The notes: generated from the letters alone by a model not told the origin. Numbered from the stretch's first letter, positions 24,336 to 33,867 are shown. The stretch is 64,000 nucleotides of DNA from DATFNI01 sp963712305 (GCA_963712305.1 CAVQHI010000002.1:434001-498000), one strand, 5' to 3'. Numbers and translations: made by a program.

Positions 24336-25823
24336 GTGAAACACCCCCAATCCTTTATAATTGGTGTAGTTGTTTTGAGTTTGATTGCTGCTGGTTGTAG
24401 TGGCAACAATAATGGTAGAGAACCTGGGGACAATGCTGAATCCCCAGGTTATTCTTTTAAACCTGACTCTGTGTCACTGGCTCATTATAGAGTCCCAAAG
24501 TGGTATAAAGATGCAAAGTTCGGCATTTTTATACACTGGGGTGTGTATTCGGTTCCGGCTTTCGGAAATGAGTGGTATCCACGGAATATGTATATCAAAG
24601 GATCAAAGGAGTATGAGTATCACCGGAAGCATTACGGTCCACAAAGCAAATTCGGGTATAAAGATTTCATCCCGAAGTTTAAAGCCCGGAACTGGGATCC
24701 AAACCGCTGGGCCGAGCTTTTTAAAAAAGCTGGTGCGAAGTACGTGGTTCCTGTGGCAATGCATCATGATGGCTTTGCAATGTTCGATTCGAAAGTCACC
24801 AGGTGGAATGCCGCGGATATGGGGCCTGGGCGGGATATAGTGGGTGAACTGGCTAAGGCTGTCAGGGCTCAAGGGATGAAATTGGGCGTCTCTGATCATT
24901 ATGCTAACAATTGGTATTATTATACCTATGCGGACGATTTTGATACCCGTAATCCGAAGTACGCCGGACTCTATGCCCCGGAGCACCCCAAAGATGCTCC
25001 TCCTGATTCTGCCTTTTTGCATCGTTGGTATGCATTGACAAAAGAACTGGTCGACGACTTTCATCCTGATGTTCTTTGGTTTGATTGGAAATTCGAGGAA
25101 CCAGCATTCAAACCTTATCGATATCGTATTGCATCATACTACTATAACCAGGCAGAAAGTTGGGATAAGGATGTAGTGCTGAACTATAAAAATAATGCTT
25201 TCCCGGAAGGTGCTGCCGTGCTCGATCTTGAAAGAGGCAGGCTGGACAGCATCCGGACACCATATTGGCAGACCGATACGTCCATAGGAGAAAAATCATG
25301 GGGTTATATTAAAGATGAACATTACCGGACAGCTAATTCCATGATCGATGAATTGGTCGATATTGTCAGCAAAAATGGGAATCTGCTGTTGAATGTTGGT
25401 CCAAAACCAGATGGTACGATACCGGATTCAGCTAAAAATGTATTGCTTGAAATGGGCAGCTGGCTCTCCCGAAATGGACAAGCAATATATGGTACTCGTC
25501 CATGGAAAACCTATGGCGAGGGACCAACTCATTTAAAAAAGTCGGGTTCTTTTACCGGGATACTTACCTATACCAATAAGGATATAAGGTTTACCGCAAA
25601 GGGGGATACACTATACGTTATAGACTTGGATTGTCCCGGTAAGGAAATGGTTATACACTCCTTTGCGAAATCGACTGGTTTGCTAAAAAAGGAGGTTAAA
25701 AATGTAATCCTGTTGGCCAGTGGGGAAAAATTACAGTCGAAAATGGAATCGGATGGGTTACATGTTATGATGCCTTCCACTTTGGATGGCAAGTTTGCTT
25801 ATGTATTACAAATCAGCTTTTAA
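24336..25823 (+). CDS. GH29 alpha-L-fucosidase, lipoprotein
   Basis: Translation starts at GTG 24336, giving 495 residues with a lipoprotein signal (VVVLSLIAAGC, lipobox LIAAGC), so the enzyme is tethered to a membrane. The sequence shows the GH29 hallmarks: KFGIFIHWGVYSVPAFGNEWYPRNMY near residue 62, AKYVVPVAMHHDGFAMFDS, and HPDVLWFDW, in which D250 is the expected nucleophile. NGNLLLNVGPKPDGTIP closes the barrel and a C-terminal beta-sandwich follows. It releases terminal alpha-L-fucose by a retaining mechanism. The gene lies 25 bp after the third LacZ-type GH2 and 53 bp before GH27, consistent with co-transcription. Lack of a strong Shine-Dalgarno sequence is normal for this group. Confidence 0.95.
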   Translation: MKHPQSFIIGVVVLSLIAAGCSGNNNGREPGDNAESPGYSFKPDSVSLAHYRVPKWYKDAKFGIFIHWGVYSVPAFGNEWYPRNMYIKGSKEYEYHRKHYGPQSKFGYKDFIPKFKARNWDPNRWAELFKKAGAKYVVPVAMHHDGFAMFDSKVTRWNAADMGPGRDIVGELAKAVRAQGMKLGVSDHYANNWYYYTYADDFDTRNPKYAGLYAPEHPKDAPPDSAFLHRWYALTKELVDDFHPDVLWFDWKFEEPAFKPYRYRIASYYYNQAESWDKDVVLNYKNNAFPEGAAVLDLERGRLDSIRTPYWQTDTSIGEKSWGYIKDEHYRTANSMIDELVDIVSKNGNLLLNVGPKPDGTIPDSAKNVLLEMGSWLSRNGQAIYGTRPWKTYGEGPTHLKKSGSFTGILTYTNKDIRFTAKGDTLYVIDLDCPGKEMVIHSFAKSTGLLKKEVKNVILLASGEKLQSKMESDGLHVMMPSTLDGKFAYVLQISF

Positions 25824-25876
25824 GGCAAGCGTAATACTTGATCGGGTAAAAACAAAAAAGGAAAGAAGGGATATCA

Positions 25877-27136
25877 ATGAATAAACAAAACAGTTATTCG
25901 CGTGAAAAAGTATACAGTCTCATAGCTGTTGCTTTCATGATGATCACTCTGACTGTCGCGACATGCATGTCAGTTTCAGCTCAGCCAATGGTGCGCAGCC
26001 AGGATGTCGTTCACTCCACAAAGGCAAAGTGGGATAATGGCCTGGCTGAAACCCCGCCTATGGGCTGGAACAGCTGGAATCACTATGGTTGTAATATCGA
26101 TGCAAATATCATAAAAGAAACGGCTGATGCAATGGTTTCGACCGGGATGAAAGATGCCGGATACAAATATATTGTGATCGATGACTGCTGGATGGATTCT
26201 GTCAGAACGGCAAGCGGACGTCTGCAAAACAATCCGAAGAGATTTCCGGATGGTATAAAAGCGGTGGCTGACTATGTTCATAGCAAGGGATTAAAGTTCG
26301 GTATTTATTCCTCGGCAGGCACTAAGACATGTCAGGGGTTACCCGCCAGTTTGGATCATGAAAATGAGGATGCGAAAACCTTTGCGAGCTGGGGCGTCGA
26401 TTATCTGAAGTATGATAATTGCAACAACCAGGGCCGTCCGTTGATCGAACGTTATACAGCCATGCATAATGCTCTGAAAGCTGCCGGCCGGCCGATTGTT
26501 TTTAGTCTTTGTGAGTGGGGAGTGGACAGCCCCTGGGAATGGGCACCAAAACTCGGTAATCTTTGGCGTACAACGGGTGATATCCGTGACAGCTGGGAAA
26601 GCATGACGTTCATCCTCGATCAGGAAGTTGGGCTTTATAAATATGCAGGACCGGGGCATTGGAACGATCCTGATATGCTGGAAGTAGGTAATGGCGGTAT
26701 GACAAACACTGAATATCAGGCGCATTTCAGCTTATGGTGTATCCTCGCGGCTCCTTTGATGGCAGGTAACGACCTGCGGAACATGAGTCCAGCAACCAAG
26801 GAAATTCTTATGAATAAGGATGTAATTGCTGTGGATCAGGATCCAAAAGGTGTGCAGGGACATAAGATCTCCGATACCGGAGACCAGGAAGTATGGGTTA
26901 AACCACTTTCCGATGGAAGTAGCGCAGTTGTATTATTCAATCGTGGCGATCAGCAGGTTTTTATGACAACTACAGCTGAACAAGTTGGTTTGCCTAAGGC
27001 TCAGACATACAAAGTGGAGAACCTTTGGTCTCAAAGCAGACGCTATGATCCGAAAAATTTTACAACGGAAGATTTGATTCGTGGCCGTGTTGCTCCACAT
27101 GGTGTTGTGATGTATCGTGTGTGGCCCAATAAATAA
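25877..27136 (+). CDS. GH27 alpha-galactosidase, secreted
   Basis: This 419-residue protein carries a signal peptide (about residues 1-35, ending SVSAQ) and a complete GH27 catalytic domain. Key motifs are TPPMGWNSWNHYGCNI at the mature N-terminus, YIVIDDCWM, the nucleophile D180 in YLKYDNCN, the acid/base D235 in TTGDIRDSW, and GHWNDPDML. A short C-terminal beta domain follows. The enzyme removes terminal alpha-D-galactose with retention; some relatives act on alpha-N-acetylgalactosamine or beta-L-arabinopyranose. AAGGGA precedes the ATG. It is the last gene of the GH2-GH29-GH27 run and is followed directly by a strong terminator, which marks the end of the locus. Confidence 0.95.
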   Translation: MNKQNSYSREKVYSLIAVAFMMITLTVATCMSVSAQPMVRSQDVVHSTKAKWDNGLAETPPMGWNSWNHYGCNIDANIIKETADAMVSTGMKDAGYKYIVIDDCWMDSVRTASGRLQNNPKRFPDGIKAVADYVHSKGLKFGIYSSAGTKTCQGLPASLDHENEDAKTFASWGVDYLKYDNCNNQGRPLIERYTAMHNALKAAGRPIVFSLCEWGVDSPWEWAPKLGNLWRTTGDIRDSWESMTFILDQEVGLYKYAGPGHWNDPDMLEVGNGGMTNTEYQAHFSLWCILAAPLMAGNDLRNMSPATKEILMNKDVIAVDQDPKGVQGHKISDTGDQEVWVKPLSDGSSAVVLFNRGDQQVFMTTTAEQVGLPKAQTYKVENLWSQSRRYDPKNFTTEDLIRGRVAPHGVVMYRVWPNK

Positions 27137-27155
27137 TTGAATTGTCTATAAGTCG

Positions 27156-27183
27156 AAGGGATAACAAAATGTTGTTATCCCTT
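27156..27183 (+). terminator. Rho-independent terminator after GH27
   Basis: AAGGGATAACA (27156-27166) pairs with TGTTATCCCTT (27173-27183) across a 6-nt loop, followed by more T residues. It closes the polysaccharide utilisation locus 20 bp after the GH27 stop. Confidence 0.88.
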
Positions 27184-27306
27184 TTTAAATCGTGTGAAAA
27201 TAGTCAGGAATTTGTAATTTTTTAAAGACAGATTATCAACGATAATTGTAAAAAAATGTCCCGTCATAAATTCTTTGGGACTGATTAAGAATACTTCCTG
27301 AAGAAA

Positions 27307-27903
27307 ATGAATACTCGTCACCGGAAAGCCATAGGTTTTAAAAAGGAGAGTCTGGTTTTCTGGATCATTCTTCTGTTTCCAATACTCTGTGTTGTCCAGA
27401 TGTCGAATGCACAGTCTATTGTTTCAATCCGATACTCCCCGGAGTCCACTGTTTTTCTTGGACATCTTAAATATTTTTCGAAATTTGATTTCGAATACTC
27501 CAGGATTTTTTATCAGAATGATCGCTATTCTTACAGTCCATCCATACGGTTTTCAATACTGAATTTTCATCTGGGAAATCATCCTGGATATACTGACAGA
27601 TATGGGGTTCCTCCCGGACAGCGTTTTTTCGCAGTAGGTGTTCTTCCGGGGTCCTTTTCAGAAAGGCCATTTGATTTGCCTCTCTATGTGGATGAAGATA
27701 TTGGCGTCGGCTATTTCCCGAAAACCTTTCCTAACAAGAACGGACGCCACTTCAATGTCATCTTAGAAGCCGGATTTCATGTCACAGTGAAAAGTGTACT
27801 AATGATAGGCTATCGTTTCTCACATGTATCGAATGCGTGGACCGGCAGGGTTAATCCCGGAATGGATTCTAATATGTTTTCCATAGGGGTAATCTTACCC
27901 TGA
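27307..27903 (+). CDS. PagL-like acyloxyacyl hydrolase / lipid A 3-O-deacylase
   Basis: The 198-residue protein has a signal peptide (cleavage near SNAQS) followed by alternating short hydrophobic strands typical of an eight-stranded outer-membrane beta-barrel. Near the C-terminus, GYRFSHVSNAWTGRVNPGMD reproduces the PagL active-site segment: H173 and S175 in the HxSNA motif, with an acidic residue (D187) where PagL has its catalytic Glu. Family members remove a 3-O-linked acyl chain from lipid A and so remodel the outer membrane. The His and Ser are clear; the acidic member of the triad is Asp, so activity is likely but not certain. It appears to be a single-gene unit. Confidence 0.75.
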   Translation: MNTRHRKAIGFKKESLVFWIILLFPILCVVQMSNAQSIVSIRYSPESTVFLGHLKYFSKFDFEYSRIFYQNDRYSYSPSIRFSILNFHLGNHPGYTDRYGVPPGQRFFAVGVLPGSFSERPFDLPLYVDEDIGVGYFPKTFPNKNGRHFNVILEAGFHVTVKSVLMIGYRFSHVSNAWTGRVNPGMDSNMFSIGVILP

Positions 27904-28044
27904 AGCACAATCGAACGGGACACCCTTATTTTTCGTTATTTTGCATTACTGATCTCAAAGTAATATGAGGATAAGCTAGGCATATTTATTCAATAGCGAG
28001 ATAACATTAGAAATTATAAGTTTACTACTACTTACAACCGATTT

Positions 28045-28491
28045 ATGGCAACTTCGATTCGTATTTATCTGTCAGAAAAAAAGAAACACCGGTCAGTCAT
28101 TAACGCTGTCCTGGCCTTACTTACGGGATTGGGCGCCCTGATCTACCCGAATTTTCTTTATTACTTTGTAGGGATTTACCTGATTCTTCTGGGGATCATT
28201 TTCTTCTTATTCCGATTCAATTCCTTTCTGACAGCGTCAGCGTTGTTAGCAGGTATTTTTATCTGGATTTTCCCTGAATCCATTCCCATCACTTTTGCCC
28301 TGTTTTTGATCATACTTGGACTTATCACGATACTCACTGGAGGGTTTCTCATTATCGGTGCGATCTCACTCATGATGGCTACGCTGATTTTTCTCTTTCC
28401 CGGCTTTATATCATACCTGGTCGGTATTTTCCTGCTTCTTTATGGAGCTACACACCTGATTTACATGGTTCAACAATCGCGGGTGGAATGA
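28045..28491 (+). CDS. Small HdeD/DUF308-like integral membrane protein
   Basis: This 148-residue protein is almost entirely hydrophobic after a basic N-terminus (SEKKKHRS). Paired helices with repeated [FL]P[EGN]F/S turns (IYPNFLYYF, IFPESIPIT, LFPGFISYL) match the six-helix plan of the HdeD/DUF308 group. HdeD of enterobacteria is linked to acid resistance; most homologues have no known role. It is isolated, with about 140 bp of unremarkable sequence upstream, and converges on the tricorn-like protease gene. The membrane topology is sure; the family name is moderately sure. Confidence 0.7.
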   Translation: MATSIRIYLSEKKKHRSVINAVLALLTGLGALIYPNFLYYFVGIYLILLGIIFFLFRFNSFLTASALLAGIFIWIFPESIPITFALFLIILGLITILTGGFLIIGAISLMMATLIFLFPGFISYLVGIFLLLYGATHLIYMVQQSRVE

Positions 28492-28500
28492 ATATGAGTG

Positions 28501-28532
28501 CACCCTGACAGAGTCAAGACCCTGTCAGGGTG
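28501..28532. terminator. Bidirectional terminator hairpin between convergent genes
   Basis: A perfect 11-bp stem, CACCCTGACAG (28501-28511) with CTGTCAGGGTG (28522-28532), encloses a 10-nt loop. It lies between the membrane-protein stop (28491) and the protease stop (28549). Confidence 0.75.
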
Positions 28533-28548
28533 ACGCTAAAATAATCAT

Positions 28549-31500
28549 CTACTGATCAGATGGACGTTTGACCTTTACCGGTGGTGGCGGTTCCGGCAGA
28601 ATTTTGGCTTTATTATCTTTCAGCAACTGCATAGCTTTTTGGACAGCTTGTTCAAGTTGCGGATCGTGTCCTTCACTCACAGCTTTTGGTGTCATTTCCA
28701 CTTCTATATCGGGTGTAACCCCTTCGTTTTCCACAGCCCATTTCCCATTGAGATCATAAAACCCTCCGCGCGGAGCTGTGATGTACCCGCCGTCGATCAG
28801 CGGAGGAGCATCCCAAATGCCGACGAGTCCGCCCCATGTGCGTTCCCCGACAAGTGGACCGATGCCCATCTGACGAAACATATACGGTAAGAGATCTCCG
28901 CCGGATCCGGCCATTTCGTTTATGACCATCACCTTTGGGCCCCATATGCCGGCTCCCGGTGATGTAAACGGGCGATGATTGCCAACTGGGTTATTGAAGA
29001 AGCCATGCAACTTTCGTGACATGATATCAACCATGTAGTCTGCAGCAGATCCGCCTGTGTTGAATCGCTCATCAATGACTGCTCCCTGCCTATCCTGCTG
29101 GGCAAAGTAGTAGCGGTTAAAAAATGTATATCCGCCACTGCCCGTGTTTGGCAGCCAGATATAGGCAAGTTTGCCGTCACTTAGCTTGTCGACCATCCTC
29201 CGGTTACCTTCCACCCAGGCTAATCTCCTGAGATTATATTCGTTGTCAACCGGAATAACTGTGATCAGATGAGAACCCTCCATAACCGGTTTGCTGTTAA
29301 CACGTAGCACGGTTTGACGTCCTGCTGTACCCTCAAATAAACTGTAGGGATTAATCGCGTTGGTCAGGTCCTGCCCATTGACCTGCAGGATGTAGTCGCC
29401 TTCATTCACGTCGATGCCCGGTGCACTTAGAGGCGCCCGGAGATCCGGGTTCCAATTCTCACCAGTGAAGATGTGAGCGATCTGGTAGCGGCCGTTTGCA
29501 GCCCTGAGATCGGCACCAAGCAACCCGATTTTTACGGATGGGATGTCAGGATTATCCCCGCCGCCGGTAAATGAGTGGCCAACGGAAAGCTCGCCCCCCA
29601 GCATATCCAGAATGTAGGTTAGGTCGGAGCGGTGACGTACGTCGCTGATCATGGGTTCATACATCTGGTACACCTTGTTCCAGTCGGCTCCGTGCAGGTT
29701 CTTCACATAAAAGAAATCGCGTTCGATGCGCCAGGCTTCACGGAATATCTGCTGCCATTCAGCTTCCGGATCGATCTTCATGTTCAGTGTGGTGTTTAAC
29801 TTCCCGTCACCAATTTTAGGGGAACCATCGGTCGATACAACACCCCAGGTGTCACCGGAGCGATAAAGAAACTTCTTTCCATCGAAACTAACGGAACCAT
29901 TCTGAACAGGTGAAAGGAAGTCTTCAGCTTTCTTTTTCTCCAGATTATAACGGTGAACAGTGACTCCTGACTGGTTCTCAACTGCTTCGGCATAAAATAC
30001 CACGCCGTCGGTACCGCTCTCGAGATCTATATAGTTCCTTTCCGGCACGTCGATAGAAAGGATGCGCTGACCGATCCCGTCGAAGTCGATCGTTACCGTC
30101 TTCTTATCTTTGCTGTCATCTTTTTCATCAGAATTGGATTTCTTCTTGTCGCCCTTTTCCTCTTTCGGTTTCTCTTCATCACTTTCAGGAAGCAACGGCG
30201 ACGGTTCATCTTTCTTCAGAACAGCCAGGTAAACGGCGCGACGCACTGGCCGGTCGTACGAACTCATGTCGAGCCAACCGGTATTGAGAGCGAAATTAGT
30301 GCTGGCCAGAAACCACAGATATTTACCGCTGGCATCCCACGCCGGTGAGACGACATCAGATAATCCATCCGTTAACTGATAAGTCTTATCCTTTTCCCTC
30401 GAATAGACCATGATGGCGTGAAACTGGTTGGGCAGCCGTTTGGCGTAAGCGATCCATTTACCATCCGGAGACCATACCGGGTCCATAGTTCGCTGCGGAT
30501 GGGCATAGGTATCTGTATCTACTTTTTTCTGTTTGCCGGTGGCGACATCGACATACCATAAGTTGATACCTTCATCGGTGTAGAGAATATATTTCGAGTC
30601 GGGCGACCACTGCGGGGTGAAATAGAACGTTGGATTTTCGAGTGAAATAACTCGCGGTTTCTCCAGTCCCTTTGCATCACCTATCATAAGTTGATATTCA
30701 CCGCTTCTATCGGAAAACCATGCGATATGCTGACCATCCGGAGACCAGATCGGGTTTCTGTCGGCGGCTCCTGAATTGTTGCTGATGTTGATGTAATCCC
30801 CTTTCTTTGTCGGGACCGTAAATATCTCACCTCTTGCTTCAAACAATGCCCGTACACCGCTCGGAGACAAAGAGGCATTCATGATTTGTTTCCCCGCATT
30901 TTTCCAGTGAGGCAAGGCCCAGGGGAAATCACCTTTTACTGTGATGTTTACCCGGTGCTCCTGGCTGGTTTTTGGATCATAGAGATGGATGTAACCCGCC
31001 TCTTCAAAAACGACTACACCGCCTCCCGTACTTACGGTTTTGACATCGTAATCGGAAAAATGTGTGATCTGATCCAATTGCTTGGTATCGCGATGATAGA
31101 CATACACATTACCGCCGAAATCGCGATTGGATAAAAAGTAGATGTCATTTCCAAGCCACGAGGGATAGGTATCTGTCGAGTTGTTCCAGGGTAATTTTTC
31201 AACGGACAGATCTTTCATATTAAGAACACGAATCGGCTGGTTTTGCCCGCCGCGATAGTTGCGCCATTCCCGGTCCCATGGCGTCACCATTTCATAAGCG
31301 AAAAATTTCCCATCACTGGAATACTCTCCACGATTGCCCCGGGGTATGGGTAGTTTTTCAAGATGAGTTCCATCAAGTGCGATTGTCCAGAAGGCAGGGA
31401 TTGGCAGAGGTGCATTAACACGGCCCGAGCTGAATACCACATCCTTGCCGTCTGGTGTCCAACCGCGAACAATGTCGGCACCGGGATGCCATGTCAGGCG

Positions 31501-31797
31501 TTTTGGTTCGCCGCCTTCAACAGGTACAACGTAGACGTCGGTGTTGCCGCTATACTGTCCGCTGAAAGCGACCCATTTCCCGTCTGGTGAAAACCGTGCG
31601 TTTGTCTCCTGGCCCTGAAAACTGGTTAGTCGCCGGGCTTCACCGCCATCACGGGAGACGATCCAGATATCATTTCCATACTCAAATGTGATGGACTGGT
31701 TGCTGACCGCTGGATTTCTCACCAGCCTGGTCTGTGCATAAAGCTGCTGGACCCCCAAAAAAAACAGGACTCCCAGCCATAAATACAATCTCCTCAT
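28549..31797 (-). CDS. Tricorn-like protease, S41 family, with TolB-type beta-propeller and PDZ domain
   Basis: The 1082-residue exported protein begins with a signal peptide (MRRLYLWLGVLFFLGVQQLYAQ). Residues about 25-560 carry WD40/PD40-type propeller repeats (FSPDGKWVAFS, WTPDGKDVVFS, WSPDGQHIAWFS, WSPDSKYILYT, WSPDGKWIAYA). A low-complexity acidic/lysine linker follows (about 545-570), then the tricorn core domain, a PDZ domain (about 780-850) and an S41 peptidase domain whose catalytic serine is S965 in EMAGSGGD. It probably degrades peptides in the periplasm; in archaeal tricorn the propellers gate access to the active site. A strong GGAGGAGG precedes the ATG. It is transcribed alone. 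Similar proteins are often labelled PDZ domain-containing protein or peptidase S41. Confidence 0.93.
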   Translation of the reverse strand: MRRLYLWLGVLFFLGVQQLYAQTRLVRNPAVSNQSITFEYGNDIWIVSRDGGEARRLTSFQGQETNARFSPDGKWVAFSGQYSGNTDVYVVPVEGGEPKRLTWHPGADIVRGWTPDGKDVVFSSGRVNAPLPIPAFWTIALDGTHLEKLPIPRGNRGEYSSDGKFFAYEMVTPWDREWRNYRGGQNQPIRVLNMKDLSVEKLPWNNSTDTYPSWLGNDIYFLSNRDFGGNVYVYHRDTKQLDQITHFSDYDVKTVSTGGGVVVFEEAGYIHLYDPKTSQEHRVNITVKGDFPWALPHWKNAGKQIMNASLSPSGVRALFEARGEIFTVPTKKGDYINISNNSGAADRNPIWSPDGQHIAWFSDRSGEYQLMIGDAKGLEKPRVISLENPTFYFTPQWSPDSKYILYTDEGINLWYVDVATGKQKKVDTDTYAHPQRTMDPVWSPDGKWIAYAKRLPNQFHAIMVYSREKDKTYQLTDGLSDVVSPAWDASGKYLWFLASTNFALNTGWLDMSSYDRPVRRAVYLAVLKKDEPSPLLPESDEEKPKEEKGDKKKSNSDEKDDSKDKKTVTIDFDGIGQRILSIDVPERNYIDLESGTDGVVFYAEAVENQSGVTVHRYNLEKKKAEDFLSPVQNGSVSFDGKKFLYRSGDTWGVVSTDGSPKIGDGKLNTTLNMKIDPEAEWQQIFREAWRIERDFFYVKNLHGADWNKVYQMYEPMISDVRHRSDLTYILDMLGGELSVGHSFTGGGDNPDIPSVKIGLLGADLRAANGRYQIAHIFTGENWNPDLRAPLSAPGIDVNEGDYILQVNGQDLTNAINPYSLFEGTAGRQTVLRVNSKPVMEGSHLITVIPVDNEYNLRRLAWVEGNRRMVDKLSDGKLAYIWLPNTGSGGYTFFNRYYFAQQDRQGAVIDERFNTGGSAADYMVDIMSRKLHGFFNNPVGNHRPFTSPGAGIWGPKVMVINEMAGSGGDLLPYMFRQMGIGPLVGERTWGGLVGIWDAPPLIDGGYITAPRGGFYDLNGKWAVENEGVTPDIEVEMTPKAVSEGHDPQLEQAVQKAMQLLKDNKAKILPEPPPPVKVKRPSDQ

Positions 31798-31980
31798 ACA
31801 ATCCTCCTCCAGTTTATTTGTATGATGACGATTTTAGTCTATGTAAAGAATGGTACAGGCAAGATCACTATTCTAAATGAATCTGACAATCTATTGTTTA
31901 GTCATGTGTTTGAAATAATTGATCTGTCCCATCGGACAGAGAACGATACGTTTGCTCCGTTTATAAATATTCGGGAACAG

Positions 31981-32199
31981 TCAACCGAACATGTGGTAGT
32001 TATAATTGGATTTGAATTCGTTGGTTATACGCCGGTTAATAAGCAAAGGATTGTTTTTATATACCTCGAGAGGCACTTCAAATTCAGTCTTAAAATTGGG
32101 TCCTTTGCTTTTGATGAGAACCGTTTCGGGATCCTTTGTTTTGTGCACAGTGACTTTTATATCACCCAGATCGTAAGATTCTATTTTACTGAACCACAT
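31981..32199 (-). CDS. Small hypothetical protein (72 aa)
   Basis: I do not recognise this protein. The frame reads as a plausible soluble product rich in charged residues (MWFSKIESYDLGDIKVTVHK, then KTEFEVPLEVYKNNPLLINRR), with no signal peptide. It occupies part of an otherwise empty 618-bp gap between the protease gene and an AraC gene. After its TGA the same frame continues open for 29 codons, so the stop may be recent. An overlapping 130-codon frame on the + strand looks like its antisense shadow. The remainder of the gap shows no other feature. Confidence 0.4.
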   Translation of the reverse strand: MWFSKIESYDLGDIKVTVHKTKDPETVLIKSKGPNFKTEFEVPLEVYKNNPLLINRRITNEFKSNYNYHMFG

Positions 32200-32415
32200 C
32201 CTGGACTTTTATGATTGTGAACTAATGCTTTCCATAATGAACAAAAATGGAAGTCATTAATTCCACTCCGAAATAAGAATTCGCGTATACTAAAATTATT
32301 GCTCCATTTATATGTAACAATCGTTAGCCTGCTTTTTTAGCCGGATTAAGCTATCTTGGAACAGTTTTTTATACGTATTATCTGTCTTATCAGTTAGTTG
32401 ATCGTGTCGGCCTGA

Positions 32416-33243
32416 ATGAAAATTATTAGATATCATCACCTTGGATTAGATGTTACCGTAGGCATTCCTGCAGACGACCTGAAATCGGTTGTGCATTTTT
32501 ATTTGCAGATGAGAGGAAATGCCGATTTCCAGTCCCTCAGAATACTGCCAAGATGTACTTCTGAAATCATTTTCAACCTGAAGGATCCCCTTTTGGGAAT
32601 GTCCGGCTCTAACAAAGAGGAAATCTCTTTCCAGTACTACTTGTGCTCGGGAATCCGCTCAACCTACTTCGATTCTGTACTAACGGGGAATATTGATTTC
32701 GTTGTGGTACGACTTTGTCCGACAGGATGGAACCGGATGTTCGAGATCCCACCATATAAATTGACCAATCATAATGTAGAACTGGACAGCATACTCGGAA
32801 GAACAGAATCGGACTTGATGTGCGAAAGACTTTCGGAGTACAGTCACTCTGCCGACATCTTTGAATTATTGCAGCAATGGATCCGAAATAGGTTGAGGGA
32901 GGAATACCGCAACGGGACTGATCTGAGTAACTTTATTTTGAAACGTCCATCCAGCACCATAAAGGAGCTCGAATCGATGACCGGTTACTCACGCCAGTAT
33001 CTGCATCGTATTTTCAAGTCAATTACCGGACTCTCGATCAAAGACTATCAGCAATTGGCCCGTTTTTTTACAGTGCTGACAATACTGCAGGATTCGGACA
33101 ATATGTGGGCCGACGTAGCTTTTAAAGCCGGGTATTCGGATCAAAGCCATTTCATTAAACTATTCAAAAGATTCACAGGATATACACCTGCCGAATACGT
33201 GGACGTATCGGGAAACAAACAGATTGAACCAACAGTCGTCTGA
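32416..33243 (+). CDS. AraC-family transcriptional regulator
   Basis: The 275-residue protein ends in a double helix-turn-helix DNA-binding domain (about 170-265), with TIKELESMTGYSRQYLHRIFKSITGLSIKDYQQL and WADVAFKAGYSDQSHFIKLFKRFTGYTPAEY. The N-terminal 165 residues form the small ligand domain of the group that includes DUF6597-type regulators. It is followed 79 bp later by a small membrane-protein gene, with three oxidoreductase genes convergent beyond that, so it may control these neighbours; that link is inferred only from position. Confidence 0.88.
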   Translation: MKIIRYHHLGLDVTVGIPADDLKSVVHFYLQMRGNADFQSLRILPRCTSEIIFNLKDPLLGMSGSNKEEISFQYYLCSGIRSTYFDSVLTGNIDFVVVRLCPTGWNRMFEIPPYKLTNHNVELDSILGRTESDLMCERLSEYSHSADIFELLQQWIRNRLREEYRNGTDLSNFILKRPSSTIKELESMTGYSRQYLHRIFKSITGLSIKDYQQLARFFTVLTILQDSDNMWADVAFKAGYSDQSHFIKLFKRFTGYTPAEYVDVSGNKQIEPTVV

Positions 33244-33322
33244 GTTTACATTCTTTCTATACAATGCTGCCGGTGTGTTGCAAATTTGGTCTGTAACAAC
33301 GCAATGAATTAAAATAAGGATT

Positions 33323-33823
33323 ATGAAAAAGACAGCATTATTCCTGTCAATTACTTTTATGGCAGGTATTACATTTGTCAATATCTACAACTCACTGATA
33401 GACGCCAACAGCTGGAGCAGTCATATTCCGGAATCGATAGCGGTGGTAAGGCAATACTATCAAAGTGTCAATCCCGGTGAATTTTTCAGGGTATTTTCAC
33501 CTATTAACCAGGTATTAGCCCTGCTGTCATTGATTCTGTTCTGGAAAACCTCCCGCAATACGAAAATTTTTCTGGGAATAGCCTTTGTTATGGCTGTAAG
33601 CTCGGATATCCTGACATTCCTTTATTTCTACCCGAGAAATGATTTGATGATGCATCTCCCGCTCGCGGGTAATTCAGCACGACTAGCCGTGGTATTATCA
33701 CAATGGCAATTGATGAACTGGGGCCGCTCGCTGATGGTGATTTGTGGACTTATCTGCCTGTTTCTTGCACTTAATGAAATATACAAGATGGAGGTACAGT
33801 CTGTAAAAGTGTTAGTTGATTAG
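33323..33823 (+). CDS. Four-helix membrane protein, DUF1772-like
   Basis: This 166-residue protein has four predicted membrane helices (about residues 5-25, 60-78, 82-102, 135-155). The segment FFRVFSPINQ between helices 1 and 2, with YFYPRND after helix 3, resembles the DUF1772 / anthrone-oxygenase-like family of small membrane proteins. The helix count is clear; the family assignment is tentative and no enzymatic role can be shown. It follows the AraC gene and ends directly at a strong terminator hairpin. Confidence 0.65.
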   Translation: MKKTALFLSITFMAGITFVNIYNSLIDANSWSSHIPESIAVVRQYYQSVNPGEFFRVFSPINQVLALLSLILFWKTSRNTKIFLGIAFVMAVSSDILTFLYFYPRNDLMMHLPLAGNSARLAVVLSQWQLMNWGRSLMVICGLICLFLALNEIYKMEVQSVKVLVD

Positions 33824-33826
33824 AAT

Positions 33827-33855
33827 GGATGCCATCCCTCCGAGGGATGGCATCC
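33827..33855. terminator. Bidirectional terminator hairpin with GGATGCCATC stem
   Basis: A perfect 13-bp stem (33827-33839 with 33843-33855) closes on a 3-nt CCG loop, followed by TAAAAG. It starts 4 bp after the DUF1772-like stop and sits before the convergent SDR gene. The stem is nearly the same as that of the terminator at 46442-46476. Confidence 0.85.
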
Positions 33856-33867
33856 TAAAAGAAAAAA

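Noticed and set aside
31822..32214. 130-residue + strand open frame
   Set aside because: Its residue pattern looks like the antisense of the more protein-like - strand frame at 31981-32199.
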